From Bacteroidales bacterium (GTDB taxonomy: Bacteria > Bacteroidota > Bacteroidia > Bacteroidales > Paludibacteraceae), in assembly GCA_015061165.1 (NCBI GenBank), contig SUXC01000012.1, positions 1 to 64,000 of the forward strand: a stretch of DNA of 64,000 bases, given 5' to 3'. Positions 53,101-61,598 of the stretch are shown piece after piece; position 1 is the first letter of the stretch; each line of letters opens with the position of its first letter. The position numbers and the translations under genes were made by a program. The notes under the pieces were generated by a model. The model worked only from the letters and a program-made list of their open reading frames with translations. It did no database searches and had not been told where the DNA came from.

Positions 53101-54124
53101 GAATATTAATAATAGACAGATAGTTTTAGATAACCACTATAGATGTCATCCACAAATCATAGGTTATTCTAATGAAATGTTCTACCAGAAACGATTAGGT
53201 CGTCCTTTGAAGGTATGTACAAACTCACAAAAGAATCATTTATCTCATAAGGGTATCATATGGGTTGATGTTGTTGGCGAACAACAAAATAATATCCGAA
53301 AAGTTAATAAGGAAGAAGTTGAAAAATCACTTTCTATTGCTGTAGAACTCGCTGAAAAGCACAAGGACATTACTATTGGTATCATTTCACCATTTAAGCA
53401 TCAAATAGAAGAAATCAATGCTCAAATCCCCGAAGAATTACGCAATAGAATAGTAGCAGATACGGTTCACAAGTTTCAGGGCGATGAACGAGATGTGATT
53501 ATTTATTCTTTGGTGGTCACAAACAATTCACCAGAACGACTAATAAAATGGATTGATATCAGTGTACCAAACCTTGTTAATGTTGCAGTTACTCGCGCCC
53601 GTTCAACGCTTTATATTGTTGGTAATCGTGACTATATAAAACAACATTCTCACAAAGAGTTACCATTAGGTCGTCTCGTTATGTATACAGAAAATAATTG
53701 TTTTGTTGAAAATATCAATCAAGAAACATTTATTATAGATACAAATGTTTTTGTAGATTGTCCAGATATACTGAATCGTATCAATCCAAATATGCAAATT
53801 ATAATATCTGCAAAAGTCGTAGATGAACTGGATAAACTCAAAGTAACTTTAGATGATTCAAAAAAAGGCAATGCAGAATTAGCTCTCAGATATCTCAATC
53901 GAAGTTTCGATGGACATCATATTAGAATGGAATGTGCAGATATGGAATATCTACCAGTAGATTTTAATAGAAAAAATCCTGACAATATGATTTTGTCTAT
54001 TGCATTAAAATACAAAAACCAGAACCCTATCCTTATCACTTCGGATAATGGTTTACAATTAAAAGCCAAGGGTATGAGAATAAATACATTAACATTACAC
54101 GATTTTCTACACAGCAACAAATGA
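50120..54124 (+). CDS. Methyltransferase-like / SF1 helicase / PIN nuclease fusion
   Basis: 1334 residues. (1) About 1-260: Rossmann methyltransferase-like domain with SAM motif IIDWGCGQALAT (Asp88) and acidic VILIEPS (Glu120), closest in look to Rsm22-type enzymes (weak). (2) About 500-1175: SF1 helicase, Walker A GPPGTGKT (529-536), a coiled-coil insertion of about 340 residues, DEASQ (921-925), GDPLQLKH, DTVHKFQGDERDVIIYS, VAVTRAR (1155-1161), as in Upf1/Dna2-like enzymes. (3) About 1200-1334: PIN domain with all four acidic residues (Asp1207, Glu1236, Asp1288, Asp1309). Stop overlaps the next start. It probably acts on RNA or DNA; the target is unknown. Confidence 0.85.
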   Translation: MNYLEGLDDISDITFDKIINLAKNNVPLERRDNPWIGLKHGLKLLSNEDELAQYISAYGIMHREKIYAALDTIQNCEEFFSKNITIIDWGCGQALATMCFYDYMRQRGIEPSISNVILIEPSTIALHRAKEHIQKYSARPTIKLVNKLIDNVNSSDIHTINTDIVLHFFSNILDIDTIDLKKLSLLIQNEITFDQFFFCVGPQNIGASRIAEFAKLFNITENDLISKQEGFLRTRGTISMMTFKILSNTPEIIKVEFYRNKDNDTHFNTLLKRVIKDLPSCNSLSENALAFYRAVISLERMKSAGIGEEFYYPYTLEEENNNTHKVKFNIDICDNPQFETIFTRNLNPSITKWPKHLNIGLSINIDDTRYRLFEYIYPYTDLKDINIEEQFISVNLAMFSINSDIADKLELTENIIQVLTEILTNKETTLSDLESILQDAIGHNVSLHPYLSLTLSSEAPVFAQINSELKSLFHKKPSGLMLDFLTGSIKKNDIGSIHEDAIINVVDIDYSQRQAIATALNSKLSVITGPPGTGKTQMIVNLLANALLHGKSVLVASKNNKAVNNIKERFDNIDSHQYFLRFGSRDLITSKLLPTLDSYDEKIKNNDYDPVYLTSIREEYDKQCKLISETRQVLGEVIQLTDLRLDLENSLRQLVNHFTQIEKEYHLSLENLREENKEIAESAESNKYNWDKTANNISKLTNTLYTYSFIIKRIFFNLFLKKKFSQRFQEDLSLLPTKITNHIENEIGTEHLCDVYNYNQLIQCCTIEQNWINRILEYRKNRHLICSRFEIECARFKSAEQEINEKIHTVLENIKEISQSKSQEQLIEIIESAKKYISSIGADLVTELIKLRLNQKDSANIIAKYKNYFPDQIPWKDEELEEFTKNAYNFINIFNINSVTSLSVKSAFPLQENLFDIVIIDEASQCDVASALPLIYRAKQLVVIGDPLQLKHITSITTSEEMAIKEHLSLSENTFIRYASYSLWDYCHDLITSANINNRQIVLDNHYRCHPQIIGYSNEMFYQKRLGRPLKVCTNSQKNHLSHKGIIWVDVVGEQQNNIRKVNKEEVEKSLSIAVELAEKHKDITIGIISPFKHQIEEINAQIPEELRNRIVADTVHKFQGDERDVIIYSLVVTNNSPERLIKWIDISVPNLVNVAVTRARSTLYIVGNRDYIKQHSHKELPLGRLVMYTENNCFVENINQETFIIDTNVFVDCPDILNRINPNMQIIISAKVVDELDKLKVTLDDSKKGNAELALRYLNRSFDGHHIRMECADMEYLPVDFNRKNPDNMILSIALKYKNQNPILITSDNGLQLKAKGMRINTLTLHDFLHSNK

Positions 54125-54414
54125 TGAATAATATAATTCAAGAATATTTGCATAAGGCTATCACAAATGGCGATACCATAACTATTAAATATATTAAACC
54201 TAATGGTGAATCTTCTATTAGGCAAATTAGTGAGATTTGCTATTCTTATGAATTTGGTGGTGATAACGAATATATTGAAGCTTTCTGCCATACTAGAAAC
54301 GAAAGAAGAACATTTAAGATAAGTCGAATCATTGATATTGAAGATATTAATAAAAAAGAAAGCATTTCTCAAGTCAAAAAGAAAAAGACTGCTTATACAG
54401 GTAACATGTTATAA
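54121..54414 (+). CDS. Small WYL-like domain protein
   Basis: 97 residues. The core TITIKYIKPNGESSIRQISE, YIEAFCHTRNERRTFKISRI matches the WYL fold (SH3-like strands with the Arg pair and 'F-x-x-x-R-I' end). WYL domains sense nucleic-acid or nucleotide ligands and regulate defence systems (family knowledge). There is no helix-turn-helix, so it may act on the upstream helicase/nuclease by protein contact. It overlaps the helicase gene (ATGA at 54121), or starts at ATG 54124. Confidence 0.72.
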   Translation: MMNNIIQEYLHKAITNGDTITIKYIKPNGESSIRQISEICYSYEFGGDNEYIEAFCHTRNERRTFKISRIIDIEDINKKESISQVKKKKTAYTGNML

Positions 54415-54459
54415 AATTGCGGATTAAAGCAGTATATATATGATATTTATCATATTCAT

Positions 54460-54490
54460 TTTGTAAAATCACAAATTTTCATTACCTTTG
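54460..54490 (+). promoter_or_regulatory. Promoter of recJ
   Basis: TTTG at 54460-54463, 19 bp, TACCTTTG at 54483-54490. It separates the island from the housekeeping genes to the right. Confidence 0.78.
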
Positions 54491-54505
54491 CAGCAAATTT
54501 GAACG

Positions 54506-56305
54506 ATGACCTATAGTTGGAATATACGATGTCTAACGGTTTTGGAGCAAGAAACGCAAAAGCAGTTAGAGAAAGAACTGAATATCAGTTCGGCGGCGGC
54601 GCGTATGTTGGTGGTGCGTGGCATACAGACAGCCGATGAGGCACGGGCGTTTGTGCGACCATCGTTGGACAAACTGCACGACCCCTTCCTGATGCGCGAT
54701 ATGGACAAAGCCGTTGAACGCCTGCACCATGCTATCACCCAAAACGAGAAAATCCTCATCTATGGCGATTACGATGTGGATGGCACTACTGCCGTGGCAC
54801 TGATGTATCGATTCTTAGAGGCGATGAGGCGAGAAGGCGATGAGGCGAAAGGCGCGGAAATCGATTACTATATTCCTGACAGATATTCTGAGGGTTATGG
54901 CGTTTCGCAGCGGGGAATAGACTATGCTGCGGCACAAGGATGTGGGCTGATAATCACGCTTGACTGCGGCATAAAAGCCGTAGAGAAAATTGCATATGCC
55001 AACAGCAAAGGCATTGATGTAATCGTCTGTGATCATCATACCCCAGGCGATGAGTTGCCACAAGCCGTGGCAGTACTTAATATGAAACGCAACGACTGTC
55101 CATACCCATATAAGGATCTATCAGGTTGTGGTGTTGGTTTCAAATTGGCGCAAGCATATACTCAACGCTATGGTTTATCATTCGAACACCTTATACCACT
55201 ATTGCAACTCTTGGCGATGTCAATAGCTTCGGACATAGTGCCTATCACGGGCGAGAACCGCATATTGGCGCACTATGGCATCAAGCAACTCAATACCCAA
55301 CCATTCACGGGTTTGTCGGCAATCATGCAAGTGGCAGGCATTGAGGCAAAAAAGATAACTATCAACGAATTAGTATATAAGATTGGTCCGCGCATTAACG
55401 CCTGCGGACGCATGAAGTCTGGGCGCGCAGCTGTCGAACTGCTGCTGACCGATGACCCCGCGTTTGCTCGCCAACAAGCCGAAGAGGTCAATCACCACAA
55501 CGAGGATCGCCGCGACTGCGATACAGAAACCACCAAAGAAGCATTGCAACAATTGCAAGACGATCCTAACTTTGCTCAACGCCATTCGACAGTAGTCTAT
55601 GCACCCCATTGGCACAAAGGTGTGGTGGGCATTGTGGCATCGCGTCTCACAGAAACCTACTACCGCCCTACTATCGTTCTCACCGCAGGCGAGGATGGTA
55701 TCATCTCAGGCTCGGCTCGTTCGGTAGGAGGATTTGATATCTATGCTGCTATTGATTCGTGCCATGACTTGCTCACTAACTTTGGCGGACATAAATACGC
55801 TGCGGGACTCAGTATGCACATCAATGACCTGCCTGAGTTTAAGCAACGCTTTGAAGCGTATGTAGCAACACATATCCAACCCAATCAGTTGCAACCCACA
55901 TTGGATATTGAGGCAGAAATTACACTCGGTGATATCACATCGCACTTCCGCAGTGTACTGCGCCACTTGGAGCCCTTTGGTCCTGGCAATCCGCGTCCGT
56001 TGTTTGTATCGCGCCGACTAATCAATCACCGCGATACACGCATAGTGGGAAAAAGAGGGGTAAAAGATTCTAAGGATTCAACACCTCGTCCTCTACACTT
56101 ACGATTAGATGTTACAGATGGAACGATTAATCAAGATGGTACGGTAAACGCCATCACGGGTATCGCCTTCGGGCGTGCCGATATGGCAGAGTATATCCAA
56201 AACGGCAATGCCGTGGACATCTGCTACGAACTCAACGAAAATACATTCAACCACTATACCACCATCCAAATGATGGTGCAGGACATCAGAGCAATTAAGA
56301 ATTAA
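54506..56305 (+). CDS. recJ: Single-stranded-DNA exonuclease RecJ
   Basis: 599 residues. DHH phosphoesterase: IYGDYDVDGTTAVAL (motif I), LIITLDCGIKA, VIVCDHHTPGDELP (DHH), then the DHHA1 region HKGVVGIVASRLTETYYRPT and SGSARSVGGFDI, GGHKYAAGLSM. It degrades ssDNA 5'-3' in repair (family knowledge). Residues about 105-118 (EAMRREGDEAKGAE), between motif I and IDYYIPDRY, are encoded by an octamer array. It lies 18 bases before tdk. Confidence 0.95.
   Translation: MTYSWNIRCLTVLEQETQKQLEKELNISSAAARMLVVRGIQTADEARAFVRPSLDKLHDPFLMRDMDKAVERLHHAITQNEKILIYGDYDVDGTTAVALMYRFLEAMRREGDEAKGAEIDYYIPDRYSEGYGVSQRGIDYAAAQGCGLIITLDCGIKAVEKIAYANSKGIDVIVCDHHTPGDELPQAVAVLNMKRNDCPYPYKDLSGCGVGFKLAQAYTQRYGLSFEHLIPLLQLLAMSIASDIVPITGENRILAHYGIKQLNTQPFTGLSAIMQVAGIEAKKITINELVYKIGPRINACGRMKSGRAAVELLLTDDPAFARQQAEEVNHHNEDRRDCDTETTKEALQQLQDDPNFAQRHSTVVYAPHWHKGVVGIVASRLTETYYRPTIVLTAGEDGIISGSARSVGGFDIYAAIDSCHDLLTNFGGHKYAAGLSMHINDLPEFKQRFEAYVATHIQPNQLQPTLDIEAEITLGDITSHFRSVLRHLEPFGPGNPRPLFVSRRLINHRDTRIVGKRGVKDSKDSTPRPLHLRLDVTDGTINQDGTVNAITGIAFGRADMAEYIQNGNAVDICYELNENTFNHYTTIQMMVQDIRAIKN
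54818..54857 (+). repeat. Octamer array inside recJ
   Basis: Five 8-mers (gaggcgat, gaggcgag, aaggcgat, gaggcgaa, aggcgcgg), encoding EAMRREGDEAKGA. Confidence 0.88.
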
Positions 56306-56319
56306 GAATTTTGAATTAA
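56292..56319. repeat. Heptamer array across the recJ stop
   Basis: Four 7-mers (caattaa, gaattaa, gaatttt, gaattaa). The recJ stop codon lies inside the array, and the tdk ATG lies 3 bases after it. Confidence 0.72.
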
Positions 56320-56322
56320 GAT

Positions 56323-56916
56323 ATGTTTAGTGAATTAGAGACCAAAGGTCCTCGTCTGCGTCGAGGCAGTATTGAAGTAGTCTGCGGAAGTATGTTCTCG
56401 GGCAAGACCGAAGAACTTATCCGTCGTATGAAACGCGCACAGTTTGCCAAACTGAAGGTGGAAATCTTCAAACCCGCTATTGACGTGCGCTATAGCGAAG
56501 CCGAAGTCGTTAGCCACGACCGCAATGCCATTCAGTCCACACCTGTGGACAGCAGCCAGAACATATTGCTAATGGCAAATGATGTGGACGTTGTGGGTAT
56601 AGATGAAGCACAATTCTTCGATATGGGTATCGTGGAGGTGGCCAACGAGTTGGCGCGTCGCGGTATTCGCGTGATATGTGCAGGCTTAGATATGGATTTC
56701 AAAGGTGTACCTTTCGGACCAATGCCAGCATTGATGGCTATTGCCGATGATGTGTACAAGACCCACGCTATCTGTGTGCACTGCGGAGATTTGGCATACG
56801 TAAGCCACCGTACCGTCAGCAGCGACAAACGTGTCCTACTCGGCGAGACCGAGAGTTATGAGCCTCTGTGTCGCGCTTGCTACGAAAGAGCCAAAGCGCA
56901 GGATACTACGAACTAA
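56323..56916 (+). CDS. tdk: Thymidine kinase
   Basis: 197 residues, class II (TK1-like). P-loop [26 protein letters not shown] (Walker B), lasso loop with [13 protein letters not shown] and the second zinc pair CRACYERA. It phosphorylates thymidine from ATP (family knowledge). The heptamer array just upstream covers its presumed translation start region. Confidence 0.95.
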   Translation: MFSELETKGPRLRRGSIEVVCGSMFSGKTEELIRRMKRAQFAKLKVEIFKPAIDVRYSEAEVVSHDRNAIQSTPVDSSQNILLMANDVDVVGIDEAQFFDMGIVEVANELARRGIRVICAGLDMDFKGVPFGPMPALMAIADDVYKTHAICVHCGDLAYVSHRTVSSDKRVLLGETESYEPLCRACYERAKAQDTTN

Positions 56917-56925
56917 ACAGCAAAA

Positions 56926-57849
56926 CTACCACTCCCCCTCTATGCTTTGTTCGGGAGTGAAATAGAGATTGGTGGTATCACCTGCCCATGTGAAGCGATA
57001 AATGTCAAACGTGCTTTGTGGCAGAGGATATAGCAGGGGTGCATCCAATGTTGCCATACCAGTGTAGTAGGTCTTGCCAATCTCAAAGGCTTCTTTCCCG
57101 TTGCTACCATTGTTCTCCTTGGCGGATATACCAAAATACGCTTGCGCATTGGGGTCTTCATACAATTCGGTAAAACGGTGAAAGAAATATTCCGCAGGTG
57201 TATGCCAACCCTCTGCTCGAAGAGTTACACTATCTATCGTTTCGCCCACCCATGGGATATGCGACTGAATCGCTGCCACACTATCCATAGGATAAATATA
57301 ATCCCATACCCCTTCCACACGATAGTGGAATGAGATAGGTATTGTGCTTGAATCATTGGTTTGTACGGTTTCTACGAATAAACGCCCTGCGGGTTTGTTA
57401 GTCGTATGATCCACTACAAAGGCAAACACCCAATACTCGTGACCTGCATCTAAGAATGTGTAGAAATGTTCCGTAGTACCATATTGCAGTGAATGAGATG
57501 CAAAGTCTGCCACAAACGGCGTGAGTTGCTGTAGCTGTTGGTTGCGCCAATATAGATAATCTACATATGCACTATCCAATGCCAATAGCATGAACTGTTT
57601 GGCTACTTTCATTGGATCAATATTCTCGCGCACAGGTTGAATGCCCGTGAGGTAAAACGCCCGTTTGTTGGTAGAGAAATTCACGCGTGCATAACCCGCC
57701 GACACTTCTTCCACCTGAATTGTGATATCCACGTTCTTGGTATGCGCCTCTACATCGGGGTTGCACGATGCAAAGCCTATCATGCCTATCACCCATACCC
57801 CATAGCCTAATAGCCTCATTACCTTATCGCCTAATTGCCTAAAAATCAT
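56926..57849 (-). CDS. Predicted lipoprotein, unknown
   Basis: 307 residues from ATG 57849; the ATG at 57819 would give a cleaner signal peptide (MRLLGYGVWVIGMIGFASC). The lipobox is FASC. The first 16 codons are an octamer array (ttaggcga/tgaggcta type) that overlaps the end of the upstream gene, so the N-terminus may have been extended by the repeat. The mature part has an N-terminal fibronectin-like strand pattern; no family recognised. It is co-transcribed with the hydrolase gene. Confidence 0.6.
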   Translation of the reverse strand: MIFRQLGDKVMRLLGYGVWVIGMIGFASCNPDVEAHTKNVDITIQVEEVSAGYARVNFSTNKRAFYLTGIQPVRENIDPMKVAKQFMLLALDSAYVDYLYWRNQQLQQLTPFVADFASHSLQYGTTEHFYTFLDAGHEYWVFAFVVDHTTNKPAGRLFVETVQTNDSSTIPISFHYRVEGVWDYIYPMDSVAAIQSHIPWVGETIDSVTLRAEGWHTPAEYFFHRFTELYEDPNAQAYFGISAKENNGSNGKEAFEIGKTYYTGMATLDAPLLYPLPQSTFDIYRFTWAGDTTNLYFTPEQSIEGEW

Positions 57850-59155
57850 AATTCCCCTCCTCTTCTTTTTCTTCGTTAATCAATAGCGTTTGCACGGTAT
57901 ATATAAACCGCATACAGGTAGCCACGTGTCCACCAAAATGCCCTAAACTATATTGAATATTGGCACCCTTCCATTTGGTTTTGGCGCGCGTAGCATTCTC
58001 GTATGGTACCACATCGTCATCAATGGAGTGCATGATAAACACGGGTGCTTTGGGTGTCCAAGAATAGGTGAGAATAGAGTTGTTTACCAATGCTTTGTAT
58101 AATTCCGACACCTCTCTACTTGTGCGATCCATACCTTTGGGTGTCAGCAGATCGCTGGTAACATTCGTGCCCAGCAAATCGTTGATTTGTCCTGTAGTAT
58201 AGTGCTTGCTATTTACCCATTCATCCAAATGTTCATAGATATACGGTTGCATGAGTTGGCTCATGTCCACATCCAGTTTGTTGCCTACCACCATACCTTG
58301 CAGCATGATAGGCACGGCACATGGATAACTGGCAAAATTGGTTTCCACAAAGCGGTCGTAGGTTGCTTTCACATCGTATGGACCACCACCTGCAAACACG
58401 CGACGAATCTTAATGTTTTCATCATCGTGGTGCTCAATCAGGTGCTGCACTGCCATCGTGGTGGCGCCGCCTTGCGAGTACCCCATCAGATAAATATCAT
58501 CATGCTCTGGTGCACAACCTGCTGCCTCCATGAAAGGCACCACTGCTCGATACATATCCAGCACATTGCGCGCGGTAATATCCATCACCAAATAGGGATG
58601 AATATGATGGGCTGTCAATCCGTAGCCCAAATAATCGGGGATAATCAGCGCATAGCCCAACTTCACTAATAAGCCCTCCAATGAAAAGATATTGCTGGGT
58701 GCTTCTGCATTGCTGGCAATCGTGTAATGCGACACCAATATATATCGTTTGATGGTATCGTGGGCTGGCAGAATCACTTTACCCGATAGCATGATTGGAT
58801 TACCTTCCAGGTCAATGGACTCATACACACCACTCAGTTCAATGGCAGTAGTCATATTCCTAACATCCAACAACTGCTGCGCTACATTATTTACCGTGGT
58901 AGAGGTGGCACGCTGAGCTTGAGGGAGATGTTCAGGAGCGGTGCTACAAGTATCAATAGCATCGAGTCCCCACAGGGCCAACTGATTAGGGTCTTGCACC
59001 AATTGTTGCAGATTGGTGGTCTTCTGTGCTACCACTCTAAACATACCTTTTTGTGCCAATGCAGGATCCGTAAAATCCACAAAATGCCATTCACCATGCT
59101 GACAGCTTGCCAGCAATAACACTATGCCTAATAATATGTATATTACTTTTTTCAT
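57839..59155 (-). CDS. Secreted alpha/beta hydrolase, lipase-like lipoprotein
   Basis: 438 residues; lipobox LASC (Cys18). Alpha/beta-hydrolase fold: nucleophile elbow IYLMGYSQGGATTMAV, Asp in FIMHSIDDDVVPYENA, His in YSLGHFGGHVATCM, the order expected for a Ser-Asp-His triad. It resembles bacterial secretory-lipase-like proteins (weak). It would hydrolyse an ester outside the cytoplasm. It overlaps the next gene by 11 bases. Confidence 0.82.
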   Translation of the reverse strand: MKKVIYILLGIVLLLASCQHGEWHFVDFTDPALAQKGMFRVVAQKTTNLQQLVQDPNQLALWGLDAIDTCSTAPEHLPQAQRATSTTVNNVAQQLLDVRNMTTAIELSGVYESIDLEGNPIMLSGKVILPAHDTIKRYILVSHYTIASNAEAPSNIFSLEGLLVKLGYALIIPDYLGYGLTAHHIHPYLVMDITARNVLDMYRAVVPFMEAAGCAPEHDDIYLMGYSQGGATTMAVQHLIEHHDDENIKIRRVFAGGGPYDVKATYDRFVETNFASYPCAVPIMLQGMVVGNKLDVDMSQLMQPYIYEHLDEWVNSKHYTTGQINDLLGTNVTSDLLTPKGMDRTSREVSELYKALVNNSILTYSWTPKAPVFIMHSIDDDVVPYENATRAKTKWKGANIQYSLGHFGGHVATCMRFIYTVQTLLINEEKEEEGNYDF

Positions 59156-59179
59156 CTCTTTGCCTTTAAACCATCAACT

Positions 59180-60046
59180 CTACAACCTACACCCCACGCT
59201 TGCTGTGCATATCCGCGAGCCCAACATATACACCTCGTTGCTGTTCATAAGCGAAAACATACCGCCCAGTTCCACCATTCCGTACCATCTGCCCTTGCCC
59301 ACACGCACACTCATGAGCGAGATGTTCACCGCAGGTGCCAATGTTGTTGTACGACCTTTGTAGTCTGTTTCTGTGCCTGTATTGATGTTCAAACCTAATC
59401 CTAATGCCGAATACAAAGACACATATTCTGAGTGAAAATACGCAAAGCGTATCGTTGGTAGCAGAATGATATTATGAAAATTCTGATTCTTCACGCGCAC
59501 TAATTCTGTGCCTTGTCCGTTGCGTGTTACATTATCCCACAGTACACCCGAATAATCCACCTGCATACCTACGCTGTACCAATATCCCATGTTATATAGG
59601 TATTCAACATACCAATGTTGTGTATAGCGATAATGCTCTTTGTATGTGGCTATGTACTCCGTCGGCAATATAGTAGGGTGATGCTCTTCGTGCCAAACCA
59701 AACTCTCAAATAGCATATCTCCCCATCCTATACGCAACTCGTGTGGCATAGAGTCAATGGTGGCAAAAGTTTCAGCCCGAACGCTATCACGCAATTGCCT
59801 AACTTCCATATTCATCCTCGTGCGTGTAGTACGCTGTATGGAACGAAGCGAGTCGCGCATCTCGCGTACATCGCTCCATTGATAATGGTGAACCTCTGAG
59901 GACTCCATCATAGTGTCTTGTACAATCACAGTATCTTGCACAATCACGCTGTCAATAGCCAACGAATCTTCCACAATCAATGTTTGTGCTGCTGATGGCA
60001 GACACATCAGCCACACCCACCATACTATTAATACTTTCGCTCTCAT
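59180..60046 (-). CDS. Outer-membrane beta-barrel protein
   Basis: 288 residues with a signal peptide (cleaved near SAAQ, 21). Residues about 22-90 contain Val/Asp-rich repeats (SVIVQDTVIVQDTMM) and a helical segment with RxLRDS repeats. The C-terminal 180 residues are strand-rich with alternating aromatics, consistent with an 8-stranded barrel ending in GCRL. It follows the hydrolase operon on the same strand (24 bases). Function unknown. Confidence 0.68.
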   Translation of the reverse strand: MRAKVLIVWWVWLMCLPSAAQTLIVEDSLAIDSVIVQDTVIVQDTMMESSEVHHYQWSDVREMRDSLRSIQRTTRTRMNMEVRQLRDSVRAETFATIDSMPHELRIGWGDMLFESLVWHEEHHPTILPTEYIATYKEHYRYTQHWYVEYLYNMGYWYSVGMQVDYSGVLWDNVTRNGQGTELVRVKNQNFHNIILLPTIRFAYFHSEYVSLYSALGLGLNINTGTETDYKGRTTTLAPAVNISLMSVRVGKGRWYGMVELGGMFSLMNSNEVYMLGSRICTASVGCRL

Positions 60047-60072
60047 ATGTAGAACTACCCTATAGATACAGC

Positions 60073-60110
60073 ACTCCCCACAAAATCAGTGCCAGAGTTT
60101 TGTGGGGAGT
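60073..60110 (-). terminator. Strong hairpin after pepD
   Basis: A perfect 13-bp stem (actccccacaaaa/ttttgtggggagt) with a 12-nt loop. It lies between the pepD stop and the barrel gene. There is no long U-tract, but stability is high. Confidence 0.65.
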
Positions 60111-60124
60111 AGCAGAATTATTTA

Positions 60125-61564
60125 TTACAATGCTTTCAGAGTAGCTTGTAAGAACTCATAGAATTTAGCCACTGTGGCAATATTCACGCGCTCGTCGGGC
60201 GAGTGAGGATACTTGATGGTTGGACCAAACGAAATCATATCCATGCCTGGATAGTTGCGACCAATAATACCGCATTCCAATCCTGCGTGGATGATTATCA
60301 CGCGTGGTTCCACGCCGTAGTTGGTTTGGTAGGTGGTCTTCATCACCTCCAGGATATGGCTCTTGAGGTTAGGTTTCCATCCTGGGTAGGAACCAGAGAA
60401 CTCTACTTCTGCGCCTGCCATAGCAAAGACGGAGTGGATGATGTCTTGCAACTCCTCTTTGCGTGATTCTACAGATGAGCGGGTCAAGCAATATACGACC
60501 ACTGCATCTGCCTCTGTCTTGACCATAGCGAGGTTGTTGCTGGTTTCTACCACATCAGGCATCTCTGGTATCACGCGATAAACACCGTGAGGGCAAGCGG
60601 TAATGGCATGAATAAGGAAGTCTTGTACATCTTCTGGCAACTCGGTGGCAGGACATGCTACCTCCTCTGCTGTAAAGCGGATAGCATCTTCCACACCATC
60701 ATATTCAGCCACGAATAGGTCTTCGTATTCGGCTACAAGGTCCATTATTTCATCCACACCTTCGGCGGGTACGGTGATGATAGCCGATGCCTCGCGAGGG
60801 ATAGCATTGCGCAAACTACCACCTTCTGCGCTTGCCAAACGAGCCTCAAGGTTAGCCACTGCATCTTTGAGGAAACGGAATAGCAGTTTGTTGGCATTCG
60901 CACGTTGCAAATGTATGTCGCAACCCGAGTGACCTCCCTTGCAACCAGTGATGCTCACTTTCAATGCCACATCACCTTCTTCTACTTCCACAGGCGTATA
61001 GGCGAACTTAGCAGTAGTGTCCACGCCACCTGCGCAACCCACATACAACTCGCCTTCCGACTCCGAGTCAAGGTTGAGCAATGTCTTGCCCTGCAACATA
61101 CCTCCTTCCAGTGCGAAGGCACCGTACATGCCTGTCTCTTCATCCACTGTTACCAACACTTCCAATGGTGGGTGTACTGCATTTTTATCAGCTAAGATAG
61201 CCATCGCAGCAGCTACTCCTATACCGTTGTCTGCGCCGAGTGTAGTGCCTTTGGCTGTTACCCATTCGCCATCCACGTATGCCTCGATAGGGTCTTTCTC
61301 AAAGTCAAATACGGTATCGTTGTTCTTTTGTGGCACCATGTCGCTATGTCCTTGCAGGATAACGCCAGGGTGATTTTCGTATCCAGGGCTAGCTGGCTTG
61401 CGAATAATCACATTGCCCATATTATCTACTATGGTTTCCAAACCCAGTGAACGACCAAATTCTGCCACGAAGGCAGTTACTTCTTCTTTCTTGCCCGATG
61501 GACGGGGAATCTGTGTCAGACTATGGAAATGATTCCATACTGCTTGTGGTTGTAAATTTTTCAT
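60125..61564 (-). CDS. pepD: Aminoacyl-histidine dipeptidase (PepD, M20)
   Basis: 479 residues. M20 metal ligands: His in VILQGHSDMVPQ, Asp in LGADNGIGVA, Glu pair in VTVDEETGMYGAF, Asp in LLNLDSESEG, His near the C-terminus in FGPTIKYPHSPDERV. The length and the C-terminal domain fit PepD/carnosinase-type enzymes, which split Xaa-His dipeptides (family knowledge). Cytoplasmic. Confidence 0.92.
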   Translation of the reverse strand: MKNLQPQAVWNHFHSLTQIPRPSGKKEEVTAFVAEFGRSLGLETIVDNMGNVIIRKPASPGYENHPGVILQGHSDMVPQKNNDTVFDFEKDPIEAYVDGEWVTAKGTTLGADNGIGVAAAMAILADKNAVHPPLEVLVTVDEETGMYGAFALEGGMLQGKTLLNLDSESEGELYVGCAGGVDTTAKFAYTPVEVEEGDVALKVSITGCKGGHSGCDIHLQRANANKLLFRFLKDAVANLEARLASAEGGSLRNAIPREASAIITVPAEGVDEIMDLVAEYEDLFVAEYDGVEDAIRFTAEEVACPATELPEDVQDFLIHAITACPHGVYRVIPEMPDVVETSNNLAMVKTEADAVVVYCLTRSSVESRKEELQDIIHSVFAMAGAEVEFSGSYPGWKPNLKSHILEVMKTTYQTNYGVEPRVIIIHAGLECGIIGRNYPGMDMISFGPTIKYPHSPDERVNIATVAKFYEFLQATLKAL

Positions 61565-61598
61565 ATATCCTTGCCTTTAACTTTTAATTTCTAAACTC

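Noticed and set aside
49060-54414. Classical restriction-modification system
   Set aside because: The methyltransferase-like part lacks DPPY/NPPF motifs of DNA methylases and no restriction-endonuclease fold is visible; the nuclease is a PIN domain.
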